DNA of 64,000 nt, from NCBI RefSeq assembly GCF_001949125.1, contig NZ_MSTI01000158.1, positions 1-64,000 on the forward strand, in the 5' to 3' direction. The stretch comes from Deinococcus marmoris. GTDB taxonomy: Bacteria; Deinococcota; Deinococci; Deinococcales; Deinococcaceae. Positions 48,630 through 56,640 of this stretch are shown here, in pieces (position 1 is the first letter of the stretch; each line of letters opens with the position of its first letter). A model generated the notes under the pieces. That model ran no database searches. It was not told where the DNA came from and saw only the letters and a program-made list of their open reading frames with translations. A program made the position numbers and the translations under genes.

Positions 48630-49835
48630 ATGCCAGTCCGCATCACAGCAGGCGAGAAACACAACCTGATCCAGACGTCGCTGGAACTCAGCGTCACGCA
48701 TGACCTTCCGGGCCTCGACATCAGCGTGTTCCTGCTGGACGCCGGGCGCAAGATGTCCGGCGACGACAGCATCGTGTTCTACAACAATCCGTCCTCGCCC
48801 GGCGTGCAGGGACGCTTCACCGGCACCCAGGCACACTTCAAGCTGGATCTCACGCAGCTGGGCGAGGTCTCACGCCTGATGGTCACCGCCAGCCACGACG
48901 ACCTGATCCTCAAGAAGGCCGGCGTGCTCAAGGCCGAGGTCGGGGGATTCGAGTTCAACCCCCTGAGCGGGCTGCAGGGCGAGAAGGCCGCCATGCTGTT
49001 CGAGATCTACAACCACAAGGGCAACTGGAAGCTGGCCGCTGTCGGGCAGGGCTTCGCCGGAGGGCTCGGCGAATTGATCGGGTACTTCGGCGGTGAAGTC
49101 GAGAGCGGCCCAGCACCGGCAGCCACGCCCACACCGGCACCCAGGCCGGCCATCCCTGCGATGAACACCGCTTCACGGGCGTCCGGCCTGGCCACTGGAT
49201 CAGCAGGAGCCAGCCCGGCAGGAAGTGGCGGGTCCGTCAACCTGCTCAAGGTGGCCAGCGGCACGTCGACCATCTCGCTGGCCAAGGGCGAGCGGGTCTC
49301 GCTGCGCAAGGAGGACGGCGCGCCGGACCTCAGCGGATCGTGCATGGGGCTGGGCTGGGACGCGGCCAGCGGACGAAGCATCGATCTGGACGCCGGCTGC
49401 CTGCTGTTCGACAGCAAACACAAGCACCTCGAGACCATCTTCTTCATGAAGCTCGCCGGTGGCGGCGGCGCGGTGCGCCATTCCGGGGACAACCTGACCG
49501 GGGACGGCGAGGGCGACGACGAGACCATCAGCGTGGATCTGGACCGGCTCGCGCCGAACGTGCAGCACCTGGTCTTCGTCGTCAACTCCTTTTCCGGGCA
49601 CAACTTCAGGGACGTGCGGCGGGCCTTTTGCAGGCTGTTCAACGAGCGCACCCAGCACGAACTGGCACGCTTTGACCTCACCGACGGGGAGAGCGCTACC
49701 GCCATGCTGATGGCGCGCCTGACCCGGCGTGAGGGCGGCTGGGACATGACGGCGCTGGGCACCAAAGCGGGCGGACAGACCGCGCGCGGCAGCATCAAAG
49801 ACGCCCAGCAAGAACTGCGGAGCGCTGGCGTCTGA
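48630..49835 (+). CDS. Protein with two TerD domains
   Basis: The 401-residue protein has two tandem TerD (tellurium-resistance/stress) domains joined by a Pro/Ala/Ser-rich linker (about 161-205). The first has the calcium-site pattern GLDISVFLLDAGRKMSGDDS and FEIYNHKGNWKLAAVGQGF. The second reads LGWDAASGRSIDLDAGCLLF, VRHSGDNLTGDGEGDDETIS and VFVVNSFSGHNFRDV. The Asp-rich loops bind Ca2+ in the family. TerD proteins belong to ter operons linked to tellurite, phage and DNA-damage stress, yet no other ter gene is adjacent. It is flanked by 23-bp direct repeats. Confidence 0.88.
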   Translation: MPVRITAGEKHNLIQTSLELSVTHDLPGLDISVFLLDAGRKMSGDDSIVFYNNPSSPGVQGRFTGTQAHFKLDLTQLGEVSRLMVTASHDDLILKKAGVLKAEVGGFEFNPLSGLQGEKAAMLFEIYNHKGNWKLAAVGQGFAGGLGELIGYFGGEVESGPAPAATPTPAPRPAIPAMNTASRASGLATGSAGASPAGSGGSVNLLKVASGTSTISLAKGERVSLRKEDGAPDLSGSCMGLGWDAASGRSIDLDAGCLLFDSKHKHLETIFFMKLAGGGGAVRHSGDNLTGDGEGDDETISVDLDRLAPNVQHLVFVVNSFSGHNFRDVRRAFCRLFNERTQHELARFDLTDGESATAMLMARLTRREGGWDMTALGTKAGGQTARGSIKDAQQELRSAGV

Positions 49836-49981
49836 GAAGCCCTCGAATTTGCGGAAAGAGGCGCACCCGCAGAAGAAAAATTCGCCGCCCCCGCAGAACA
49901 GCAAGCAGGGATGGGGCGATTTTAGAGGGGGGAGTCAATGTTTTGAGAGTGAAATTGCTGGGGGGCGGGGACCGCGTCACG

Positions 49982-50004
49982 TCCACGCATCATGCCGCAG
50001 CCCG
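49982..50004 (+). repeat. 23-bp direct repeat, right copy
   Basis: Identical to 48362-48384. It lies 146 bp after the TerD stop and 47 bp before the end of the convergent DUF7674-like gene. Confidence 0.85.
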
Positions 50005-50050
50005 TCTCACTGCGCTGCGGAAAGACGGTGTGCGGCCTGTGGAGCGCCCA

Positions 50051-50575
50051 TCATGTCGGCTCCCGGTCCGGGATGTCCTCAAGGGTCAAGCCGTCCGGGG
50101 CCAGCATGGACGCGATCGCGGGCCGCACCTCGTACAGGTCGTGCAGGTCCACCTCAGGGGAATAGGGTGGGGCACCCGGTGCTGTCGCCTGCGTCCAGAG
50201 TTTGCCACTCACCCGCCCTGCCGCCTGCTGGTACAGGGGGCCAGCGAAAGGCAGCGCGCGCTGGTACCACCATGCAGGCTGTCCCTCGATCAACTGGATC
50301 TCGGCCAGCCCCACGAGGTCATGATCTGGTGATGCGAGCATCCGTTCGATGAACGCGAAGGCCCGGTGCAGCGCTGCGTTCCGGTGTGGGCTGACGGGGA
50401 GGGCCACCAGCACTTCCAGAAAGTAACGCAGCAACATGCTCGTGCCGCTGTACTGGCGAGGCACACCGTTCGTGCTGAAGATCTCGTCCTCACAGAGTAG
50501 GGCCAGTGGCCGGGCAAGTTCCGGAAAAGCTTCAGCCACAGCTTCGTGAATGTGTTCGAAGGTCAGGGAAGTCAT
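50051..50575 (-). CDS. DUF7674-like protein
   Basis: The 174-residue protein is helical in its first two thirds (HIHEAVAEAFPELARPL, YFLEVLVALPVSPHRNAAL, HRAFAFIERMLASPDHDLVG). This resembles the DUF7674 family of small cytosolic proteins, some of which sit in toxin-immunity loci. The C-terminal part is Pro-rich. ATG 50575 overlaps the macro-domain stop as ATGA, so the two are co-translated. The family call is tentative. Confidence 0.55.
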   Translation of the reverse strand: MTSLTFEHIHEAVAEAFPELARPLALLCEDEIFSTNGVPRQYSGTSMLLRYFLEVLVALPVSPHRNAALHRAFAFIERMLASPDHDLVGLAEIQLIEGQPAWWYQRALPFAGPLYQQAAGRVSGKLWTQATAPGAPPYSPEVDLHDLYEVRPAIASMLAPDGLTLEDIPDREPT

Positions 50576-51060
50576 GGACGCATTGGGAGGTCATACACGG
50601 TGACCGCTGTCCCCTGATCTGCGAGTTCGCCACGGATGATGCCTTCGAGCACAGCCCAGTCCCCGCCCGCCAGTCCGGCGCCAATGCGGGGCATGTGTAC
50701 GCTTGCGTGATGTTCCCGGGAAAAGTGGCGAACCTGCGCCAGACCTGTACGGATGGCCTCGTACCGCACTGGGGGCAGGTCCGTGTGGACGCCTTTGCGC
50801 TGAATCTCATGCTGACCGATCAGGTTCGCCACCCACAGGTCCGGCTCCACAGCCACGAACTGCACCTGTCCCAGTTCAAACGGCAAGTCACTCTGGTCTC
50901 TTGCCCAGGCTCGGTAGGCTCTTTCTGGTTCCGGCCAGCGGCGGGAGAGTGCCACCACGAAGCCGGCGCCCCACGCCCCGATGTCGTTGCACACATGCAC
51001 AATGACCCTTGTGCCTGTGCCGCTGGGTCTCGTTGCGTCCCCCGTCTGATAGGTCAGCAT
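50572..51060 (-). CDS. Macro-domain protein (ADP-ribose binding, TARG1-like)
   Basis: The 162-residue protein is a single macro domain. Marks are HVCNDIGAWGAGFVVALSRRW (residues about 22-42, ADP-ribose pocket), VANLIGQHEIQ, YEAIRTGLAQV and the second pocket loop HMPRIGAGLAGGDW. Such domains remove ADP-ribose from proteins or nucleic acids, or hydrolyse Appr-1''-P; in DarTG they reverse DNA ADP-ribosylation. No ADP-ribosyltransferase gene is seen next to it. It is followed by the overlapping DUF7674-like gene. No clear ribosome site precedes ATG 51060. Confidence 0.85.
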   Translation of the reverse strand: MLTYQTGDATRPSGTGTRVIVHVCNDIGAWGAGFVVALSRRWPEPERAYRAWARDQSDLPFELGQVQFVAVEPDLWVANLIGQHEIQRKGVHTDLPPVRYEAIRTGLAQVRHFSREHHASVHMPRIGAGLAGGDWAVLEGIIRGELADQGTAVTVYDLPMRP

Positions 51061-51733
51061 GATCGTCGGTCATCATGCCATGGACGCACGATCCATGCCG
51101 TCCGTCAGGCGGCGGCCTTTGGCGGTCATCCTGATCCGGATTGGCCCAGGTGTCTGTGGCCAGAAGGGCCGTGGTCCTTCTCCAGCAGCAGAGGCAGGCG
51201 TACCGTGCGAGTAGCGCCGCGCTCTCCGCCGGCCCGATCAACCCGGTTGTTCAACGATCTTCACCACGGTCTCACCATCCCGTACGCCGCTGGGTGCGGC
51301 TGTCCAGGGTCCCCGGTCTGGGGCTGCCGCGCCGTCCCGACTTGATCTTTAGACCTCCTCATGGCGCACCAGGAAGCCGTGCAGAGCAATTGTGCAGCGG
51401 CACCTTGCTCACAGGACCTTCGCCGGACTTGCCGGGCAGGCGTCAGTGCGTCTGCGGCTCTTCTGTACGGCAGATTTGAGCGCTGGAGGCTCTGAAAATT
51501 TCCACCCCCGTTGGGGGTATGTGACGTTGGCTGTCGTTGCGCAGGCTGGCCACGGCGCTGGGTAAAGTGGTCATCTGAGAGTTGCTGGTGCTGCAATTTA
51601 GAGCCGTGCAGAAACGAAGGTCAAGCGATTCTTCGACCTGTGGACCCCCAATTTGAGGCTGCACACAGGTTCCACAAGACGCCTGTATACGTCCAACGTG
51701 GTAAATCTCTCCCCCCACCAGCGCGGAACACAT
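51061..51733. other. Stretch without a recognisable gene
   Basis: About 0.67 kb. Open frames here look non-coding. The last part contains TAAAAT (51734-51739), a possible -10 box for the next gene, 11 nt before its ATG. Confidence 0.4.
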
Positions 51734-51750
51734 TAAAATTCTGAGAGAAT

Positions 51751-54204
51751 ATGAAGACACTCCGACTTCCTGCTTTTGTTGCCCTCTCTGCCGTGCTCGC
51801 CGCCTGTGGTGGCGGAAATGGTCCTGGACCCGCCGCCGACTACGCCCTCACCGTGAAACTGGTGGGCGTCCCGGCGGCTCCTGTCTCCGTCAAAGCGGGG
51901 AATACGGTCCTGTGGAACGACACGGTGACCGGAACCAAGACCTTCACACAACTCGCAGCGGGGACCGTGGTCACGGTCAAGGGCGCCGCCGTGCCCGGGT
52001 TCGATGTTCCGGCCGAGCAGACGGTCACGGTCAACGCCACCCAGACCGTGACGTTGACCTACACGGCGCAGCGCGGCGCGGCGATCAGTCCAGCAAAGAT
52101 CAGCGGCACCGTGGCTGGGGCAACGTTCCCCGCAGGGTACGTGCTGCTCGGCAATACCGATGGCGTCAGTGCCAATTCCAGGGGGACCCTGAGTGCGTCG
52201 GGTGAGGTGGATCTGAAGCTCGTGGCTCCGCCGTCCACCGGCAGCTCGTCTACCCTGCTTCCCCCGCCATTCGGTGGATGCACCTTCACGGGGACCAGCA
52301 CCGCCAACCCTGACATCTTCCGGTTCAGCCGGCTGTACGCGTATTCGGCCCAGGGTGATCCCCTGGGCGAGATTCAAGAGGAACTCGTGGCAGGAGCGAC
52401 GGTGCCGGGCAGCACGGTGGCCCGCATCTACAGCACGGTCGCCTCGCGGACCAGTGGAACCGTCGACTGCGGAAACAGCGGTTCAGTGGTCTATGACCTT
52501 GATCTGAAAGCAGGCTGGAACGCCGTGGAGTACAGCGCGAAGACGGATGTCCCGACGCGCCTCACGCTGAAGTCAATGGACCCGGCGGCGGCCTCGCAGC
52601 TCAAAGGCCGGCTGTTCGAGTCATTTGTGAACGTCGACCTGGGAACTGCGCCGCTGACCTTCGCCGCCAATGAAACCGTCAGCGTGCCCGCCAGGTTCCA
52701 GCAGGTTGGGGGCGTCTCCGGTCCAGTCACGCTGTCCACTGACGTGCCTGGGTTGACGGTGGAGCCGGCCCGACTGACGCTGCCCACACTGGGAGCCGCC
52801 CAGGGGCAGAGCGCCTTCGTGCAAGGTCTGGGCCTGGCTCCGCAACAGCTCGACACCCAGCTCACCTTCCGGTACACGGGGACAGTCCCGGGCACCCTGC
52901 CCTTCCGGCTCCTCTTGAACGACAGCGCGGGCCGGTCAGTGGGCGGTGGTTTCGGGACGCTCAGTGTCCAGCGGCCCGGCATCAAGCTGGATCTCGGCAC
53001 GTCAGTGCCCGAGGAACTTGTCTGTCAGGGAGAAACGGGAGCCGTCCGGGGACAGCTCGTCAGCCTGTTCGGTTACGCAGGGCCAGTCACCCTGAGCCTC
53101 AAGGGGCTTCCCGCCGGGGTCAGTGCGGCGCCCGTTCAGGTCACGCTGGGGGCCAACACCAGCACGGCGGTCACGCTGCCGATCACCGTGGACAAAGGTG
53201 CGCCCCCCATCCAGCGCGATGTGACCATCGAGATCTCCGGCCCCGGGGTCACCAGTTCGGTGTCGCTGACCCTGGGTGTCTGCCCCCAGCGCACGCTGAT
53301 CAATAACGGCGGCGTGGCCGAGAGAGGCCTGGCCTCGGTGAGCAGCGGCGTGTGGATCCTGACCGGCATCGCCGAGACCCAGACCAACAACTCCTATGAC
53401 CAGGTGCTCAAGCGGTTCACGTCCAGCGGCGTGGCCGCCACGGTGACGTTGCCAGAGGTGGGCCAACTGGTCGGCCTGAGCAGCGGTGACGTGGTGGCCC
53501 TGCCGTACGCGAATAGTGGCACTCAGGCCAGGCTGGTCAGACCGGACGGCACCTTCACCACCGTGGTCACACCGGAAGGTGTGGGTCAGGCTGTCTCAGA
53601 CGCCGATGGACGGTTGTGGTATGTCGGCCGCGACGCTGCAGACCAGCGCCTGGTGCTGACCCGCTGGAACCCGGTGACGGGCGAGGTGGCCGTCATGGAC
53701 CGGACGCGCGTCTATTCCCAGGACAATACGAAATTTCTGGTCAGTCCCGATGGGAAGACGTTGCTTTATCTGGCTGTGAGTACAGATCTTCCGGTGGTGG
53801 TGGATACCGTGACGGGCGCGGTGCGTGATCTGGGGACGCGCCTGGAAAGGTATCCATTTTTCACGGCGGCCATCGGCAATGACGGCACCATCTGGTTCAC
53901 AGACATCAACAACAACCTGAATCGCCGGGATCCGGACGGCCGTGTGTCCACGGTGATCTCCACGGGGACCCTGCCCGGGCCGCAAAACTTCATCGTCATT
54001 GGCCTTGACGCGGCGACGCCGGGCGTGTTGTGGCTGCAAAATGGATTCAAGGCCATTCGCCTGGAGACCAGCAGCCTGAAGATGACGCCCACCCCCGTGG
54101 GCCGGATCTCCAGCATGATCACCAGCCGCAACGGCGGTGTGGCGGTGGTGACCTACGATGGGTGCGCCACGCAAGCTTGCTCCCACCTGACGCTGCTGAA
54201 CTGA
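51751..54204 (+). CDS. Large lipoprotein with beta-rich and propeller-like regions
   Basis: The 817-residue protein has a lipoprotein signal LSAVLAAC (lipid-modified Cys19) followed by a GGGNGPGP linker. The next 500 residues are beta-sandwich-like, with Ser/Thr/Gly-rich strands and phrases such as GPVTLSLKGLPAGVSAAPVQ, typical of extracellular Ig-like modules. The last 280 residues contain spaced YVGRDAADQRL, VSPDGKTLLYLAV, IGNDGTIWFTDINNN and VLWLQNGFKA units, as in seven-bladed propellers. It is probably an envelope protein for binding or scaffolding; no catalytic motif is seen. Confidence 0.78.
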   Translation: MKTLRLPAFVALSAVLAACGGGNGPGPAADYALTVKLVGVPAAPVSVKAGNTVLWNDTVTGTKTFTQLAAGTVVTVKGAAVPGFDVPAEQTVTVNATQTVTLTYTAQRGAAISPAKISGTVAGATFPAGYVLLGNTDGVSANSRGTLSASGEVDLKLVAPPSTGSSSTLLPPPFGGCTFTGTSTANPDIFRFSRLYAYSAQGDPLGEIQEELVAGATVPGSTVARIYSTVASRTSGTVDCGNSGSVVYDLDLKAGWNAVEYSAKTDVPTRLTLKSMDPAAASQLKGRLFESFVNVDLGTAPLTFAANETVSVPARFQQVGGVSGPVTLSTDVPGLTVEPARLTLPTLGAAQGQSAFVQGLGLAPQQLDTQLTFRYTGTVPGTLPFRLLLNDSAGRSVGGGFGTLSVQRPGIKLDLGTSVPEELVCQGETGAVRGQLVSLFGYAGPVTLSLKGLPAGVSAAPVQVTLGANTSTAVTLPITVDKGAPPIQRDVTIEISGPGVTSSVSLTLGVCPQRTLINNGGVAERGLASVSSGVWILTGIAETQTNNSYDQVLKRFTSSGVAATVTLPEVGQLVGLSSGDVVALPYANSGTQARLVRPDGTFTTVVTPEGVGQAVSDADGRLWYVGRDAADQRLVLTRWNPVTGEVAVMDRTRVYSQDNTKFLVSPDGKTLLYLAVSTDLPVVVDTVTGAVRDLGTRLERYPFFTAAIGNDGTIWFTDINNNLNRRDPDGRVSTVISTGTLPGPQNFIVIGLDAATPGVLWLQNGFKAIRLETSSLKMTPTPVGRISSMITSRNGGVAVVTYDGCATQACSHLTLLN

Positions 54205-54227
54205 ACATTCAGCCGTGAAAGGACAGT

Positions 54228-54269
54228 GGCCGGGTGTGGGGGCAGACGCGTCTGCCCCCACACCCGGCC
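54228..54269. terminator. 42-bp perfect palindrome
   Basis: GGCCGGGTGTGGGGGCAGAC is followed at once by its exact complement, with centre ACGCGT. It lies 24 bp after the lipoprotein stop. It lacks a T-tract but can form a very stable hairpin that would block transcription from both sides. Confidence 0.6.
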
Positions 54270-54511
54270 GCGACTTCTAGATGATCCGGAGCGAGTTCTG
54301 AGGTCCAGACCTGATGAAGGCCGAGATCCTTTCACTTTCCCGGCTGCGAGCCTTGCGATAACGAAGGTTCAAGCGGTGTTTCGCGGCACATGACAAATTG
54401 CAGCTTCCAGCGTTGCGGAGAACTGTTGTCCAACACTGTGAAGGGGCGATGCATTTTTGCAACCTCGTGGGCTGGAATTTTGGCCTCTGTCAGATTCAGT
54501 CCATGGGGGGC
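54270..54511. other. Intergenic region
   Basis: No gene recognised between the palindrome and the terminator of the recombinase remnant. Confidence 0.4.
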
Positions 54512-54540
54512 AAAGAAGAAGGCGACCCGAAGGCCGCCTT
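54512..54540 (-). terminator. Terminator downstream of the recombinase remnant
   Basis: On the minus strand AAGGCGGCC and GGTCGCCTT pair around a TTCG tetraloop, followed by CTTCTTT. Confidence 0.6.
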
Positions 54541-54585
54541 TGATGTTGCACAGAATAGCGCGATATGCGCCTGTTGTCCAGCTTA

Positions 54586-55110
54586 TGCGTCGGGCGCGGT
54601 CCTCAGGTAGTGGTAGACCGTCTCCTAGCTGATCCCAAAGTCTCTGGCAAGGCTGGCCTTTGACTCGCCTTTCTCGACGCGTCGGCGCAGGTCTTTTGCC
54701 TGGACTGCAGTCAAGAGCTTTTTGCGTCCCCTGTACACGCCGGCTTTCTTTGCCGCTTCAATCCCTTCACGCTGCCGCTCGCGGATCAGGGCGCGCTCAA
54801 ACTCGGCGAAAGCACCCATGACGCTCAAGAGCAGCCTGGACATGGCCGAATCTTCCCCGGTGAAGGTCAGGCCTTCCTTGATGAACTCGACGCGCACGCC
54901 CCTCTCCGTCAATCCGTTGACCAGGGCGCGAAGGTCATCGAGGTTGCGCGCCAGTCGGTCCATGCTGTGGACCACCACGGTGTCGCCCTCTCTCACATGA
55001 CTCAGTAAGGCGGTCAGCCGCGGGCGGTTGGCGTTGCCACCGCTGACCTTGTCAGTGAACATTTTGTCGAAGGTCAGGCCGTCCAGTTGGCGGATACCCC
55101 ACCCTGACAA
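54586..55110 (-). pseudogene. Serine recombinase (resolvase/invertase), decayed at both ends
   Basis: The middle is a good Tn3-resolvase-type catalytic domain: DKMFTDKVSGGNANRPRL, the active-site helix VVVHSMDRLARNLDDLR, GLTFTGEDSAMSRLLLSVMG and ERALIRERQREGIEAAKK. A DNA-binding end GRKKLL...LARDFGIS follows. The N-terminal strand with the nucleophilic serine (the RVS motif) is absent because the sequence changes abruptly upstream of GIRQLDG. At the other end a TAG replaces the codon after DFGIS, with ETVYHYLRTAPDA still readable behind it. It cannot be active. Confidence 0.82.
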
Positions 55111-55305
55111 CTTGATGCATGCCGAAATTTCTGTCCACCATCAATCCATGAATCCCGTCTGGCCCCCGATAGGGTAAAAGTCACCCAGCATCAAGACCTT
55201 CATGAAGTTTTTCTCAGTCGCAGTTACGAAATTTGTGACAGCGCGTCGCACAGACTCAACAGGCTTAAAGCGTGTCCCATACGACTGTTCTCAAGGAGTT
55301 CCGAC
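55111..55305. other. Upstream region of the protease gene
   Basis: No gene in 195 bp. CAAGGAG is the ribosome site of the next gene; no confident promoter pair was found. Confidence 0.4.
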
Positions 55306-56628
55306 ATGAAGAACCAATTTGCCGCCCTCAGCCTGTTGACCCTTGGTCTGCTGTCCGCGTGTTCCAGCACTGCCCCCACCGCCGCCTCTCCCTCTCCTCA
55401 GGAGCGTTTTGCCCATGTCGCTCTGGTGCCGCTGGAAGCCGGCGACACGCCCCAGAGTCTGGCCCAGGCGGTGGGCGGCGAGATGCTGGCTTGGAACGAT
55501 GCCGGGTGCGCTGCTGGCGACGACACTGATTGCGTGGCCATGATCGGCATGAACCAGCAACTCGGCTCTCAGAATCTCCATGCTCTGGGCGGACGCATGG
55601 TCTACATCGAGCCGAACAAGGACATGTTCAGCGGCGGCGGCACCATGACGGCCACGATGGGCGGCAGGATCAGTATGTGGGCTGGTGGAAGAATCAGCAT
55701 GTGGGCGGGCGGTAGGATCAGCATGTGGGCCGGTGGACAGTACTCCCAACTTCCTGAAAACACCGCGCTGTGGAAGAAAATCAGACTGGAAGAGGCGCAG
55801 CGTCTGGCCCCCAAGCTGGGTGCGGGCGTAACCGTCGCCGTGATTGATACCGGTCTGGATCTGCAACACCCTGCTTTTGCCGCCGCTCTGTCCGATCCGT
55901 CCACCTGGTATGACTTCTACGATGGCGACGCGACGCCGCAGGACGAGGGCACCTTTGGCGTCGGCGGCTACGGTCACGGCACCAATGTCGCGGGCATCGT
56001 CTTGCAGGTGGCCCCCGGCGCAAAGATCATGCCGCTGCGGGTGCTGGGTTCGGACGGCTCCGGGGACGTGGTCATGGTGGCCAAGGCCATCCTCTGGGCC
56101 GCCGACCACGGGGCCGGCGTGATCAACCTGAGCCTGGGCAGCAAGGAAAACTCCAAAGTCGTGCAGGACGCCATCAAGAAGGTCACGGACAGGAAGGTAC
56201 TGGTGGTGTCCTCAGCGGGCAACAGCAACCTGAACAAGATCACCTATCCAGCGGCGGATGCCAGTGCCAAGGGCAGCGGCGATTACAGCCTGAGTGTGGG
56301 CAGTGTCGACCTGAACGATGTCAAGTCCAGCTTCTCGAACTACGCGTCCGAGCTGAAAGTCATGGCTCCTGGCGAGCAGGTGTATGCCCCTGCCCCAGAT
56401 GGACGTATGGCGGCCTGGAGCGGCACGTCGATGGCCGCGCCGATGGTCAGCGGCGGTCTGGCCCTGGCCCTGGGGGAGCGGGTTCCCACCAAAGACCTCG
56501 CCAAGGAACTGGCGAACCGGGCGACAGATATCTACAAGGTCAGCGGCAACAAACCGTACAAGGACAAGCTGGGAGAAAAAGGCCGTCTGGATCTGGTGGA
56601 GTTTCTCAGTCATTCCAGCGACGATTAA
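55306..56628 (+). CDS. S8 (subtilisin-family) serine protease lipoprotein
   Basis: The 440-residue protein has a lipobox LLSAC (Cys19), so it should be membrane-anchored outside the cytoplasm. The subtilisin triad is complete: Asp181 (VAVIDTGLD), His224 (GYGHGTNVAG), Ser375 (GTSMAAPM), with the oxyanion Asn306 (SSAGN). The pro-region contains three exact GGRISMWA octapeptides (residues 119-142) just before the likely start of the mature enzyme. AAGGAG precedes ATG 55306. It lies 12 bp upstream of a c-di-GMP signalling gene on the same strand, so the two are probably co-expressed. Confidence 0.92.
   Translation: MKNQFAALSLLTLGLLSACSSTAPTAASPSPQERFAHVALVPLEAGDTPQSLAQAVGGEMLAWNDAGCAAGDDTDCVAMIGMNQQLGSQNLHALGGRMVYIEPNKDMFSGGGTMTATMGGRISMWAGGRISMWAGGRISMWAGGQYSQLPENTALWKKIRLEEAQRLAPKLGAGVTVAVIDTGLDLQHPAFAAALSDPSTWYDFYDGDATPQDEGTFGVGGYGHGTNVAGIVLQVAPGAKIMPLRVLGSDGSGDVVMVAKAILWAADHGAGVINLSLGSKENSKVVQDAIKKVTDRKVLVVSSAGNSNLNKITYPAADASAKGSGDYSLSVGSVDLNDVKSSFSNYASELKVMAPGEQVYAPAPDGRMAAWSGTSMAAPMVSGGLALALGERVPTKDLAKELANRATDIYKVSGNKPYKDKLGEKGRLDLVEFLSHSSDD
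55660..55731 (+). repeat. Three 24-bp coding repeats in the protease gene
   Basis: Three tandem units each encode Gly-Gly-Arg-Ile-Ser-Met-Trp-Ala. The DNA copies differ at silent positions, so the peptide repeat is under selection rather than a recent slippage product. Confidence 0.8.
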
Positions 56629-56640
56629 GGGCTGTTGACG

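Noticed and set aside
51600..51720. Possible IS3-type end (TGTGGACCCCCAATTTGAGG)
   Set aside because: No matching second end or transposase piece could be found; resemblance alone is weak.
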